From contig JAIXYN010000012.1 of the NCBI GenBank assembly GCA_027490195.1, positions 45,676 through 109,675 on the forward strand: a stretch of 64,000 nt of DNA, in the 5' to 3' direction. Positions within the stretch are counted from its first letter, which is position 1. Every line of letters starts with the position of its first letter. The position numbers were made by a program, and so were the translations under genes. Origin of the DNA: Verrucomicrobiaceae bacterium (GTDB taxonomy: Bacteria; Verrucomicrobiota; Verrucomicrobiia; Verrucomicrobiales; Verrucomicrobiaceae). Below the pieces are notes generated by a model that saw only the letters and a program-made list of their open reading frames with translations, was not told the DNA's origin and ran no database searches. Positions 1 through 15,000 of this stretch are shown here, piece by piece.

Positions 1-3000
1 CACACCGCTGATCACCCTCTTCCCCAACACGGAGCCTGGCGCTGGAGTGGATGGCGACGACACCGACTTCGACAGCACCATCGACATCGGCTTTGCTAAT
101 TCGAATCCATGTCAAATCACCAATCTCATCGACAACCCAAGCTTTGAACTGCTGGGAGTGCCGAATGCGACGGGCACCGCTACCAGCGTGATGGGCTATG
201 ATGGCACGGGCACCGCTTTTGGCTCCGGCATCAATGCCTACCAGTGGCTTGGCGGCACAAACGGCACCAGCGGCATCGGCGAACCCATTCAGCGCGTGCA
301 GGTTGCCGCAGGCAGCAGCGGTTCCAAAGTTTCATGGATGGAAAGTGTGAAGAGCCGCCATGGCAAGCGCATGGTGCTGCTGCAGGGAACGAACTCTGCC
401 GTCAATCTGCTTCCTGCAGGCGGTGGCAACTGGAGCACCGTGCTACAGGCCGGCAAAGAATACGAATTGAGCGTGTGGGCTTCCAGCGCCTCATCAGGAG
501 CGGCTTCGATCCTGTGGAATCTCGGTGCGAACGCGCAGATCTTCCAGATCATCACCGGAGCCACGCCGGGCCTGTATCAATACTACACGGTGCCGCAGGG
601 TGATATGAGCGCCACGGCTCCAGGCGTGAGCCAGTGCTGCGGATACAACGGTGGCACGGTGTCCTACTCGGCCTTTGGTGCATCGGATTACAACAACTGG
701 ACGGAGGCAGGCGCGAACAGCACGCAGCCGCTCTGGCGCCAGTTCACCTATCACTTCCGTGTGGCCAATGGCGCTACGCAATCGCAGATCGACACCGCCA
801 CGCTGGCGCTCTCCGGTGGCAGCAGCACCAATGCCGTGGCGGCTGACCTTGTCTATCTCTGCCAGGTGAACACCACAGCCACGCTGACGATCGGGAATCT
901 GATTTGGAATGATGCGAACAACAACGGTGTGCGTGACACGGGCTCCAACCCCGAGATCGGCATCAGCAGCGTCGTGGTGGACCTCTTCCGCAGCACCAAC
1001 GACACCGCCGGAGATTCGGATGACTTGTTGATCGCCACCACGACCACCAACTCCTCCGGTGCTTACAACTTCACCGGACTGGCCGACGGCAAATACGTCG
1101 TGCGCGTGACACCGCCCGCGAGCATTCCCTCGACCGGCGGCAATGTCGTCGCATTGGACAATGGCGTGAACAATGACAACAACGGCAGCCAGCCCGGCGG
1201 CCCCGGCACTTTCATCTACAGCCCGGTCATCACGCTGGCCAGCGGCACGGAGCCGACGAACGATGGCGACACCAATCCTGACACTGAACTTAGCATCGAC
1301 TTCGGTTTGTTCTCCGGCATCCAGCTTGGCAATCAGCTCTTCATCGACGCCAACAATGACGGTGTTTTCAGCAGCGCCACTGAAAGCGGCGTGGGCTCTG
1401 GAGTCACGGTGGAACTGCTCCATGGCACGGTGAACACAGTCATTGCCAGCACCACGACGAACAGCTCGGGCGTGTATGGTTTCACGGTTTATCAGCCTGC
1501 AAACTATCGCGTGCGTGTGCCCACACCGCCGTCGGCCTATCCGCTGGTCTCGGGTGTGGTGGATCTTTTGGACAGCGGACGTGATAATGACAGCAACGGG
1601 ATCCAGACCGGCGGCATCGGCACGGCGGTGATCAGTCCGGTCATCAGTCTGACAGCAGGTGGCGAGCCTGGCAGCTCGGGCAATTCAAACGTGGAGAACA
1701 CCATCGACTTCGGTTTCCGCGCCTGTCCGGTCATCACCATCAGCCCTGGCACCGTGGCTGTGGCCACGCAGTATGTGGCCTACAATCCTCTCTCGCTGAC
1801 CTCCAGCGGCGGCTCGGGCGGCTATGTGTATGCCATCAGCAGTGGTGCTTTGCCAAATGGCATGACGATGAACAGCGCAGGCCTCATCAGCGGCACACCC
1901 GGCGCCTCCGCTGCGCCAGGCAGCTACAACTTCACAGTTCGCAGCACCGACAGCATCGGCTGCTCTGGAACTCAAAACTACACCCTGACGCTGAGCAACG
2001 CGATCGTGACCGTTAATCCGGCCACGCTGCCCGCCGCGACGCAGTATGCAGCCTACACGCAAAATCTGGCAGCCACGGGCGGCACCTCACCTTACGCCTG
2101 GAGCTTCGGACCTTCCGCTCTGACCGGAGCCGCCGCCTGGTGGCCGGGTGAAAACAGCGCGACGGAGGTCGCCGCTGGCAACAACGGTGCCCTCATGAAT
2201 GGCGTGGCCTTCACCACTGGTCTCGTTGGCAGCGCATTCAGCTTTGACGGAGCAAATGACTACCTGCAGGTGGCGGATCAGTCGGTGATGCGTCCGGCGC
2301 AGATCAGTCTGGAAGCCTGGGTGCGTCCGGCCAGCGGCACACCTGCGGCAGATCGGGTCATTATCGCGAAGACGACGACTGCGACCGCTCCGACCAATGG
2401 TTACGGTTTGATCCAGCGCAGCGGCACCAACACCGTGCGCTTCTGGATCAATGGCACAGGTTCGGTGGCAGGAACGTCCGAATTTGTGGATGCAACGCTG
2501 ACGGTGGGCAGCTGGAGCCATGTGGTGGCCACGTATGACCTCACGAATATCCGCCTCTATGTCAACGGCGTGCAGATCGCCTCGAAAGCCTTCACCACAG
2601 CCATCAATCACTCGTCGCAGCCGCTGGTGATGGGCGGCAGCGCAACGACAAGCACCTGCTGGAATGGTGCGCTGGATGAAGCCGTCCTCTACAGCCGTGC
2701 GCTAAGCGCGGCTGAAGCTCTGGCACGTTATACCATCACCAACACTGGCAACAACGGCATGCCGACAGGGCTGACGCTCAATGCCACGACTGGCGTGCTG
2801 AGCGGCACCCCCACGGCGGTGCCTGCGAGCTATCCCTTCACGGTGCGCGCCACGGACTCCTACGGCGGCATCGGTCTGCGCAGCTACTCGCTGACGGTGG
2901 GCTGCCCAACCCTCAGCATCTCTCCGGGCACCTTCACGGATGCGATTCAGTATTCGGCCTACACGGCGGTGACGATGACCGCAACGGGTGGTACGGCTCC

Positions 3001-6000
3001 CTATCAGTGGGACATCACCAGCGGCGCACTGCCAACGGGCATGAGCCTGAGCAGCGCAGGCATCATCAGTGGCACGCCGGGCTCCGCACCTGCGACCTAC
3101 TCCTTCACGGTGCGTGCGCGCGATGCCAACAACTGCGTGAGCACGAGGGCACTGACCGTGAAAGTCATCTGCCCGACGATTTCTCTCACGCCTGCCACTC
3201 TGCCAAACGCGCAGCAGTTTGCCTCATACTCCGCCGTGCTGCTGGATGGTACGGGCGGCAGCTCTCCCTACACCTTCAGCATTCAGAGCGGTGCGCTGCC
3301 AACGGGCATGAGCCTGTCAGCATCCGGTCTGCTGAGCGGTACGCCCACAGCCACACCGGGAGACTACACCGTGGTGGTGAGGGGCACAGACAGCGCAAGC
3401 TGCTCCGGCACGCGAAGCTACACGCTGCGTGTGGTCTGCCCGGCCATCGCGATCAGCCCGACCACCCTGCCAAATGGTCGTCAGTATCAGGCTTACAGCC
3501 AGACCTTGACTGCCAGCGGTGGCAACCCTGCCTACACCTGGTCTCTGGTCAGCGGTGCGCTGCCCACGGGTCTCTCGCTCAGTAGCGCAGGCGTCATCAG
3601 CGGCACGCCGACTGCTGTGCCGGGAACCTACACCTTCCGCGTGCAGGCGACGGATTCGTTCGCTTGCGTCGGTACCCGTGACTACTCCATCCTCTTTGAC
3701 TGTCCGCTGATCAGCATCACGCCGACGACGTTGCCACAAGCCACGACGACGGTGGCCTACAGCCAGCAGCTCACGGCGACCGGCGGTTCTTCGCCTTACA
3801 CCTGGACGCTGGCTTCTGGAGCGCTGCCTTCCGGCATCACCTTCTCCTCCGCAGGTCTGATCAGCGGCACGACGTCGGCAGTGGGCTCGTTCAACTTCAC
3901 TGCGCAGGCCAGAGATCTGAACGGCTGCGTGGTGCAGCAGGCGCTGGCATTGGGCGTGAACTGCACGGCCATCACCATTTCGCCTTCTTCCCTGACCACC
4001 GCGACGGTGGGCACGGCCTACTCGCAGCAGTTTACCTCCAGCGGCGGAGTGGGCACGAAGACCTGGACGGTCAAAACAGGCTCGCTGCCGGTCGGCATGA
4101 CGCTGAGCACGGCAGGTCTGCTGAGCGGTACTCCCACGGACACCGCCGGCACCTTCAGCTTCACCATTCAGGCAATGGATCAAAACAACTGCCCCGGCAC
4201 CTCTGCCTACACTCTGACTTTGCAGTGCCCCACGGTCACCATCACACCGAGCAGCGTGCCGAACGGCACCGTCGCAACAAGCTACTCCACGACGCTGACA
4301 GCTTCCGGTGCCACGGCTCCCTACACCTGGAGTCTGCAGTCGGGCAGCACCTTGCCATCCGGTCTGGCCCTGAGCCCCACCGGCGTCATCAGTGGCACAC
4401 CGACGGTGCCCGGCAGCTACAGCTTTGGTGTGACCGCACGCGGTATGTATTCCTGCGCTGGCACGAATACCATTACCATGACAGTGGTTTGTCCGACTCT
4501 GGCCCTCAGCCCCACCAGCCTGGGCTCGGGCTATCGCGGTGTCGCATACAGCCAGACGGTCACCGCCAGCGGCGGCATCAGTCCTTACACCTATTCAGTC
4601 ACAGCCGGCAGCCTGCCACCAGGCGTGACCTTGAACACCAGCAGCGGCGTCATCAGCGGCACACCGACAGCTGCGGGCAGCTACAGCTTCACCGTGCGCG
4701 GTGTGGACAGCGCGACCTGCTCCGGAACGCGTGACTACATTGCCGTCATCAACGGCCTCTCTCTCGGCAATCTGGTATGGCAGGACACGGATCAAAGCGG
4801 TACGCGCAATGTGGGCGAGCAGGGCATTGGCAGCGTCTCATTGCAGCTCATCTCCACGACGGACTCAGTGATCGGCAATGGCGATGATTTGTCCCAAGGC
4901 ACGACGACCACGGACGGTTCCGGTGCTTATGCCTTCACCGGACTCGCCCCTGGAAAATACTTCGTGAGGATCGCCACGCCGCCGACTGCCTTCCCTCTCT
5001 CCTCCGGCCCTCAGGCCGCGCTGGACAATGGCGTGGACAATGACAACAACGGCGTCCAGGCAGGCGGCGTGGGCACCGCCATTGTCAGCCCCATCGTCAC
5101 ACTCGCCGTGGGCCGTGAACCCGGCGATGTGGTGGGCGGTATTGATGCGGACAACAGCGTGGACTTTGCTCTGCGTGCAGTTCCTGCCTCGCCCACCAAC
5201 CTGCTGGAATACGAGCTGAACACCGCCAGCGGCGGCCTGCCTGCTCCTCCTAGCCTCAAGAGCTCCGCCGTGGTGAACGCCGCGAAGATCCAGATCGAGG
5301 ACGACATGAACGGCCTCACCGACATCAGCGAACCGACCAACAACGGCCCCATCCGCAGTGGTGCGCTCTCACGCCGCATGCGCGACTGGGATGCCGCCTA
5401 TGACACGGGATATGATTCGACGCCGGGCACGCTGGTGCAGCGTCCGGACAACCTTTGGATTCGCTTTGACATGGACCCAACGGCCACGGGCAACATCGGC
5501 AATCTTCTCTTTGACATTTACCGTGTCGGCAGCACCGCGCCGGTGCAGGGGAGGGCCTTCCTTTCCTGGATGGAAGGATCGACTGTGCGCACGGTCACGA
5601 CCAACATCTTCCAGCTCCCATCCACCGCATCTTGGTACTCCTTGAATCTGGCATGGACCTCTTCCATCGGCGGCGCGACCACCGTGCCCACGGGATCGCA
5701 GCTCGCAGGCAAGTCCTTCATGATCGAAATCTATCTCTGGGGCGGTGATGGCTCTGGGTATGTCGACATTGACAACATCCTGCTGCAGGGCAGTGCCACC
5801 ACCAATCCGCAGTCGCTGGCCATTGGCGATTTCGTCTGGGCGGACACCAACGGCAACGGCATTAAAAATCCACGCGAGCCCGGACTGCAAAACCTCACGG
5901 TGCAGTTGCTGAGCCCCGGCGCAGACTCGCAGGCCAATACGGGTGATGATACGCTCCTCTCCACCACCACCACGGATGCAAACGGCTACTACCTCTTCAG

Positions 6001-9000
6001 CGGTCTGACGACGGGCAATTACTTTGTGCGTCTGCCAACGCCTGATACGATGTGGCCGACGGCCTCTCCGGGCGTGAACTTGGACAACGGCGTGGACAAT
6101 GACAGCAACGGCATCCAGTCCGGCGGCGCAGGCACGGCGGTTTCCAGTCCGGTGATCAATCTGGCCTTGGGCAAGGAGCCGGGCAACCTCACCAGCGGCG
6201 GCGGCAATCAGGACATGACGGTGGATTTCGGCTTCACCGCCGCGATGACCATGAGTAACTTTGTCTTCTCCGACAACAACAACAACGGCCTCGTTGATGT
6301 GGGTGAGACCGGCGTTGCAGGCGCTCAACTGGAACTCTTCTCCTCCACCGACACCACGGTGAACAATGTTGATGACGTGAAAGTCGGAACGACCTTCACC
6401 ACGGGCAGCGACGGCCTCTACAGCTTTAGCAGACTCAGCACGGGGAGGTATTACATCAAGCTCACACCGCCGATCACGCATCCACGGCGCAGCACCACCA
6501 GCAGCAATGCGGATAATGGCATCGACAACGACAACAACGGCGTCACGCAGTCCGCTACAGGCGCGCCGATCTTCTCGCCGATGATCACACTCTCTGCGCT
6601 GACAGAGCCGGGCAATCTGCTGGCGCCTTTTGGCGGCAACATTGACAGCACCATCGACTTCGGCCTGCGCCCCACCTTCTGCAGCCTCGGCAACCTGGTG
6701 TACAAAGATGCCAACAACAACGGCGTCTATGATGTTGGTGAAGGCGTCGGCGGTGTGCGCGTGGAATTGCTGAATGGCTCCGGTTCTTTTGTGACGAGCA
6801 CGATGACGAGTACTAGCTCCAGCGTGCGCGGGCGGTATCAGTTCACCAGTGTTGTTCCGGGCTCGTATTATGTGCGTGTCCCCGCCTCTGAATTTGCCAC
6901 TGGCAAGGCCTTGGTGAACACGGTTTCCATCTTCCCCGCCAGCTCGTCTGACAACGGCATTGATGACAACATCGTGGGCAATGATGACGGCATCGACAAC
7001 GCGCTTCCTGCGACCAACGGAATCAGCAGCTCTCTGCTCACCTTGGTTGACAGCGGCGAGCCGATCAACAGCAACGGAGAGAGCGGGGCGTTCAACACCA
7101 TCGACGACGCCGATGACAACAATGGCAACATGACCGTTGATTTCGGCTTTAAATCCAGCGGTCCGAGCGCCACAGGCTGCTATCACTTCCTGGCCATGGA
7201 CTCGAACGCCGACGGCGTGCTGAGCGGGGCCACGGAATGGACTCCGGCGCAGGCCTATGATTTCAACTACACTCAGGGCGGCGTGGCTACGATGAGCAAA
7301 GCGGACATGATCTATGATGCCGCACTCAGCCGCTTGAATCTCGACATGACGTTCAATCAGATCGGTGCCTCCAAGGTGGATGCGCTGTGGTTCCTCGTCA
7401 GCACGGGCGCGAATCCAGCGAATGAGGATCACGCCATCGTGTATGTGGACGGCATCACGCGCGCCAGCCCGACGGTGACCATTTACAAGTATGATGCAAC
7501 GCTGGGCAGCCAGAGCTGGCAGACGGCGGCTAACCTGATGGTAAGCACGGTGGCCGGCAACAGCACGGCGGGAGACGTGATGCTGAACAAGGTCACGGAG
7601 GCCGGCAGCAGCGTGCGCTTCCAATGCGTGATCGATGTGAGCCGCGTGAACAACGCGACGAACTGGAGCGCGATGGGAGTCAATCCCGGAACTTGGGAAG
7701 GCATCCAGACTGGCGGCACCACGGGCATGGAACTGCACATGGTGGATCTCAGCAGCGCACCGACTTATGACAGCAACGGCGCACTGACTGCATTCAGCTA
7801 TGCCACGGAAGGCTCCTTCGCGACCGATCCATCCGGTGTGTTCACCATCGCCACGGAGCCGTGCTCGGTGTCGCCATGGGTGAGCGTGGGGAACGTGGTG
7901 TGGAATGACGCCAACAGCAACGGCTTGCGCGATACCGGGGAACTCGGCATCAGCGGTGCGACGGTGCAGCTCTTCAGCCCAGGTGCGGACAATGCCATCG
8001 GCGGCAGTGGCGCAAATGCCGACACGCAGGTCGGTGCCAGCGTTCTCAGCAGCAGCACCGGGGTGTATTCCTTCGCCAATCTCGTGCCGGGTAGATACTA
8101 CGTGCGTGTCACACCAACGGTGAGCGTGCCGGGTGTCAGCAGCATGGTGGTGACGCTGGACAATGACGTGGACAATGACAACAACGGCAGCCAGCCAGGC
8201 GGTCCGGGCACCTTTGTTTTCACTCCGGTGGTCGATCTTCAAGTGGGCACGGAACCCGCCACTGGCGTGGATGGCGACGGCACCAATGGCAACAACACCC
8301 TCGATATCGGCCTCTTCACCGGCATCACCGTGGGTGACCTCGTGTGGAATGACGTCAACAACAACGGTCTTAAGGAGACCACGGAAGCCGGGGTGAGCGG
8401 CGTGCAGGTGGATCTCGTGAGCCCCGGGGCGGACAATGCCGTGGGCGGCACCGGCTTGAATGCAGACACCGTGCTGCAGACGAGCTCCACACTGAGTGGC
8501 GGCTCCTACAGCTTCAGAGTGTACACCGGCGGCAACTACTACGTGCGCCTGACACCGCCCGCCGCCTTCTCTTTGGCCAGTAGCACCATCGTCACCGCTG
8601 ACAACGGGGTGAACAATGACAGCAACGGCTCGCAGCCGGGTGGCGCGGGTTCCGTGGTCAGCAGCATGGTGTTCGCACTGACTCCTGGTGGTGAGCCCGG
8701 CAGCACCGGCCTAACCAACACGGAAAACACCATCGACTTCGGCCTGCGCTCCTGCCCGGCGATCACCCTCTCGCCCGCGACTCTGACCAATGCGTTGAGG
8801 GGCTCAGCCTACTCCGCTACGTTCAGCGCCGCTGGCGGCAACTCTCCTTATGTATGGAGCATCAGCAGCGGTGCGCTACCGGGTGGACTGACGCTTTCGA
8901 GCGCAGGTTTGCTCAGCGGCTCGCCTACCGCAGCCACTGGAACCTACAGCTTCACGGTGAGGGCGGTGGACGCTTCCAACTGCTCCGCCACGCAGGCGAT

Positions 9001-12000
9001 GACGATTGGTGTGGTATGCCCGGCTTTGGTTCTCTCCCCGACCTCACTGTCCTCGGTGGCGCAAAACACCGCCTTCAGTCAGCAGTTCTCCACGAGCGGC
9101 GGCACCTCGGCCTACACCTACACGCTGGCGTCTGGCACGCTCCCCACTGGCGCGACACTCTCCAGCAGCGGCCTGCTCTCCGGCACCATCACAGGTGCGC
9201 CGGGCAGCTACTCCTTTGTCGTTCGCTCCACTGATGCGAATGGCTGCGCGCTCGACACCTCCTTTACCTGGTCGGTCACCTGTCCTGCCATCTCGCTCTC
9301 GCCGACGACGGTGCCTGCGGCGACGCAGTATGCAGCCTACTCCGCGCAGACACTGACCGCCAGCAACGGCACCAGCCCCTACATCTGGAGCTTCACCGGC
9401 ACCATGCCCACTGGCATGACACTGAGCAGCGGCGGCGTGCTCAGCGGCACGCCTTCCAGCGCACCGGGCAGCTACAACATCACCATCACTGCCACGGATG
9501 CCAACGGCTGCGCCAAATCCGGCGTGTATTCCATCACGGTGAACTGCCCTTCCTTCACCATAACAGCGCCGACCTTCCCGAGCGCGACGAAGAACGTGGC
9601 CTATCCGAGCCAGCAGCTCAGCGCCTCTGGCGGCACTTCACCTTACAACTGGACCCTCTCTTCTGGTGCGCTGCCCGCTGGTATGTCGATGAGCACCGCC
9701 GGTCTCATCTCCGGCACTCCGACATCTGTCCCAGGCACCTACAATTTCACTGTCCGCGCCACGGATGCCGTGAGCTGCTCCGTCACTAGGGCACTGTCGA
9801 TCGTCATTGCCTGTCCGACGCTAAACATCACTCCGGCCACCCTTCCTGCTGGTGTGCAGTATGCCGCCTACACTCAGACACTGACGGCGGCCAGCGGCAC
9901 CTCCCCCTACACGTGGACCTTGTCTTCAGGTTTGCTGCCCACCGGCATGACCTTGAGCAGCGGCGGCGTACTTGGCGGCACCCCCACAAGCCTCGGCAGC
10001 TTCACTTTCACGGTGAAGGCCACGGACGCAGACGGCTGCTTCTCCACGAAATCCTACACCTTCACGGTGGACTATCCGCCGATCTTTATCACGCCGTCCA
10101 CTCTAGGCAACGCCACGCGTCTGGTGCCTTACTTCACACAGCTCACCGCTACAGGCGGCACCGCGCCTTACACTTTCAGCAGGCTGACTGGCGCCCTGCC
10201 GACCGGCCTGTCGATCTCTACCTCAGGCGCCATCTCCGGCACCACCACAGCGGCTCCCGGCGACTACTCCTTCACGGTGCAGGCGCTGGACGTGAACGGT
10301 GCGCCGGGCACGCAGCCCTACACCATCACCATCGTCTGTCCGACAATGACCATCTCTCCGACGACGCTGACGAACGGCGTGGTGGGTACGGCTTACACGG
10401 CCTCACTGACGGTTTCAGGCGGCAGCGCTCCCTACACCTGGAGTGTGGCCAGTGGCACGCTGCCCGCCGGACTTTCGATGAGCTCCAGCGGCCTCATTTC
10501 CGGTACACCTACCCAGGCGACGACGGCCTCCTTCACGGTGCAGGCGGTGGATTCATTCAACTGCTCCGCCTCAAAGCTCTACACGCTGGCCGTCAACTGT
10601 CCGTCCGTGAGTATCACGCCCACATCGCTGAACAGCGCCTACTACAACATTGCCTATAGCCAGCAGCTCAGCTCCAGCGGCGGCACCGGACCCTACACGT
10701 ATGCGGTGATCGCGGGCTCTCCTCCTGCAGGTATCACAGTCTCTTCCAGCGGATTGATTTCCGGCTCGGCCCAGGTTTATGGAGCGGCCAATTTCACCGT
10801 CCGCAGCACGGATGCCTACAACTGCTCCGCCACTCAGTCCTACTCGCTGCTGGTCAAGGGTCTCAGCCTCGGTGACACCGTCTTTGAGGACAGCAACTTC
10901 AATGGTCTGCGTGACGTGGGTGAGCCGGGCCTGAGCGGCATCACGGTGGAACTTTGGGAACCTGGTGCGGATAATGCCATCGGTGGCAGCGGCCCGAACA
11001 GCGATCTGCTTTACACCAGCACCACCACCAATGGGCAGGGTGTTTACACTTTCATCAATCTCCAGCCCGGCACCTACTTCATGCGCGTGCTGATGCCCTC
11101 GTCCCTGAACATCATCGGCGGCAATCCGGTGAACCTCGACAACGGCGTGGACAATGACAACAACGCCGCCTCCCAGCCCGGCGGTCCCGGCACTCCGGTC
11201 TTCTCCCCCATCGTCACACTCAGCAACGGTGGCGAGCCGACGGTGGATGACGGCGACGCGGATACAGACAACACCATCGACTTCGGCCTCTTCCGCGGCA
11301 TGAATGTAGGCAACCTCGTCTGGCAGGATACGAACGACAATGGAGTCCATGACAACGGTGAGCCCGGCATCAATGGCGTCACCGTGGAACTGTGGAATGC
11401 AGGTGCAGACAATAGCATCGGCGGCACGGATGATGTACTGCTGAGAACCACCACCACGAGCGGTGGCGGGGCCTATCTCTTCACTTCGGTGCCGCCGCTG
11501 AAAGTCTATGTGCGCATTCCGCGTGCGCCCGCAGCGCAGCCGCTGTCCAGCAGCACCACCGCCTTTGTGGACAATGGAGTGGACAACGATGACAACGGCC
11601 TCCAGCTCAGCGGTGGCGCGGTGAACAGCCCCGTGATCACGCTGAGCGCCGCCGATGAGCCAGGCACGGGTGGCGGCACCTATAATGAAACCACCATCGA
11701 CTTTGGCTTCGTCAACATGACGCCAAGCATCTATGTGTCCGCCACGCAGGCGGACAGCATCCAGTCTTTCAATTCCAGCACGGGACTCTACTCCGGCTCT
11801 CTGGTGCCTGCCTTTGGCAACAGCCTCAGTCAGGGCAATGCAGACTATGGCGACGTGCCTTATGGCATGGAGCTGGGTCAGGACGGCAACTGGTATGTGG
11901 CTCACTACGGCGCCAGCAATCTTCGCAAGATCAGCCCCACCGGCACCGATCTCGGCACGGTGCTCAACAACAGTGCCACCAGCATGAGTTTGGTGACGCA

Positions 12001-15000
12001 GTTCGCCATCGGTCCAGACGGCAACTTCTATGTCTATGATGTGAACGGCGGCCGCATCGTCCGTTTCCAGGGACCTACGGGCGCTATTCCGGGCAAGCCG
12101 ATCGGTACTTCGGCACCCTACACCTTCATCACCCAGGCGGGTGTGGAAGACATGAACTTCGGCCCGGATGGCAACCTCTACCTCGTGGTGCAGACCAACG
12201 ATACCCGCGAAGTGCGCCGCTACAGCACGACGACCGGCGCGCTGCTTAACACCATCGTCACAGACACTCAGCTCATTGCCATGGTGCCCGGCGGACAGTC
12301 CATCGCCTTGATCTCGGGCATCGACATCGAAGGCAGCACGCTCTACGGCGTCAATCGCTCCGATGGTGAAGTCTTCAGTGTCAATCTCAGCACGCCTGCC
12401 GCACCAGGACTGCCGCAGCTCATCGCCACCCTCTCCAGCGCCGGGAAAGGTGAGGTGGATACACGCGACATAGAATTCAACCCATCGAACAACAAGCTCT
12501 ACATCAATGGGTATAGCTGGGGCAAGCCGGTCAACGCGGGCAGCTACAACTCCGGTGCGCTGATCAGTGTGGACATCACCGGTGCGCCCAATGGCACGGT
12601 CAATGTGTTTGAAGTGCCGATCCCACGACCACCGGGTCCGAACTTTGAAATCTGGTCTGGACCACGTGACCTCGCTATCGGGCGGCCGTTTGCACCGCTG
12701 CCGAACTCCGTCTCCATCGGCTCTTTGGTCTGGAATGATGACAATGCCAACGGCATCCAGGATGCTGCTGAGCTCGGCATCCCCGGCGTGCGCGTGGACC
12801 TCTGGCAAGATCTGAACGGCAACTCCGCTGATGGTGCCGAGTTCCTGGTCGGCTGGACCTACACGGACAACAAAGGCTTCTACTACTTCTCCGGCCAGGC
12901 TCCGGGCGTGTATCAGCTGCAGATTCCGGAGTCGAATTTTGTGGACGGTCTGCCGCTGGCAGGCAGCGGCTTCAGCAGTCCTATTTCGTCCGTTCTGGAT
13001 GACCAGATCGACGGTGATGACAGCGGTCGTCAGCCCGGCGGACCAAAGACGGTGGTGAAGAGCCCGCTGATCACGCTGACTCCTGGTGCCGAGCCCGTGG
13101 GCAACGGCTCCTCCGGTGCGGAATTTGGCCGTGGTGGCGAACTGGACAATTACACCGTGGATGCCAATGGCGACATGACGGTGGACTTCGGCTTTGTGGA
13201 GCCCGGCATCATGGGTATCGGCAACCTCGTGTTCCTCGATGACAACGGCAACAACCGCTTCGACGTGGGCGAAGGCCGTGATGATGTCACCATCGAACTC
13301 TATCGCTGGGGCGATACTCCAGGAGTGACGTCACCTGTGGCCACGGCGGTCACCGCCAATGGTGGTCTCTACCTCTTCAGCAATCTGTGGCAGGGGCAGT
13401 ACTTCATCCATCTGCCTGCCTACCAGTTCGAAGTGAGCGGAAATCTGCGCGGCCTCTATAGCCTGCCCGTCGTCACTGCAGGTGACGACAACACCGGCCA
13501 GGATGCGCTGCCGTCCGACACTCCATGGATCACAGGCGTGAGCACTGGCATCATCAATCTCGTGCGTGATCAGGCTCCGACGGATGCGGCCGGTGAAACC
13601 GGGTTTGACTCCTCCACTGACCTCAATGACCTCAACATCGACCTCACGGAAGACATCGGTCTCTTCCGTCCGGTGGCTCTGGGCAACATGATTTTCGGGG
13701 ATAATAACTCGAACGGCCACTATGACTCGGGCGAAGGCCTGCCAGGAGTGAGCGTCGAGCTCTACACCGACACGCAGTTCCCTGAGGTGGACAATCCGCT
13801 GTCCATCACCACGTCAGATGCCACGGGTCGCTACGGCTTCAGCTTCCTGCGTCCCGGCAACTACATCGTGCACATCCCGTCCTCGCAGTTCCAGTCCGGT
13901 GGCCCGCTCTACCAGCGCATCAGCATTCTCGAAGGTCTTGTGGGTGATGACGACGTCGGTGAAGACGGCGTCAATGATGGCCTCCCAACGGACAACGGCG
14001 TCTCGTCGCTGGTGATCAGTCTCTATCCCGGCAATGCGCCGACCAATGACAGTGGTGAGACCGGCTTTGAATACACATCTGATGACCAAAACGATGCTGC
14101 GATCGACATGACCATCGACTTTGGTTTCCAGACTCCGGTCGGCGTGGGCAATCTGGTGTTCGTGGACTCCAACCAGAACGGCAAGGCCGACTCGGGCGAA
14201 GGCGTGGACGGTGTGAATGTGGAGCTGTACCGCAGCAGCCAGACACCTGGCTTTGGCGTGCCGCTCTTCAGCCGCATCACCAGCAATGGAGGCCGTTACT
14301 TTTTCGATTCGCTGCCTGCCGGCGACTACGTTGTGCACATTCCATATTCGGAGTTTGAGCCAGGGCGTCCGCTCAACGGTCTCTCCTCCCTCACGGGTGC
14401 CAGCAGCGCTTCCGTGGCGGTGGATGATGAAGTGCCTGGCAGTGAAAACGGCATTGATAATGCCTCACCGTTCCTCAACGGCATCAGCAGCGCGGTCTTC
14501 ACCCTGGCGGTGGATTCCGAGCCGACGAATGCCACCGGTGAGAGTGGCAGGTTCAATGACATCGACTCGTTTGACGACAACAACTTCAACCTCACCATCG
14601 ACTTCGGCTTTGAAGCCAACAATCCGAACGGCGTCGGCGTGGGCAATCTGGTATTCGTGGATCTCAACGGCAACAATGTCTATGACGCGGGTGAAGGCAT
14701 CGACGGTGTCAAAGTGCAGCTCTTTAACGCGTCTGCCGATGTGAGTGTGGCCAATCCGATCGCCACTGTGATCTCGAACAACGGCGGCACCTACAACTTC
14801 AGCAATCTGGTCGAGGGCGACTACAAGATCTTCATTCCAGCTTCGGAATTCGCCGCCGGCAAACCACTCTCCGGCTGGCGCTCGTTGCCAGGTGATGGCA
14901 GTGACAATGGCGTGGATGACAACAATGATGAAAACGGCATCGATGTGCCTGATCCCTCCGCCACCGGCGTCGTCTCCGCTCTTTTCCACCTCTCACCAGG

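Noticed and set aside
47..49. GTG as the start of the giant gene
   Set aside because: The frame is open to base 2 and encodes PLITLFPNTEPGAG, part of a repeat, so the start lies left of the window.
5369..8242. 957-residue open frame on the minus strand
   Set aside because: It lies wholly antisense to the giant repeat gene; its His/Arg/Ala/Val-rich composition and lack of a signal or domain show it is a codon-bias shadow.
10571..12808. 745-residue minus-strand frame
   Set aside because: Antisense shadow of the same giant gene, with the same repeating composition and no recognisable domain.
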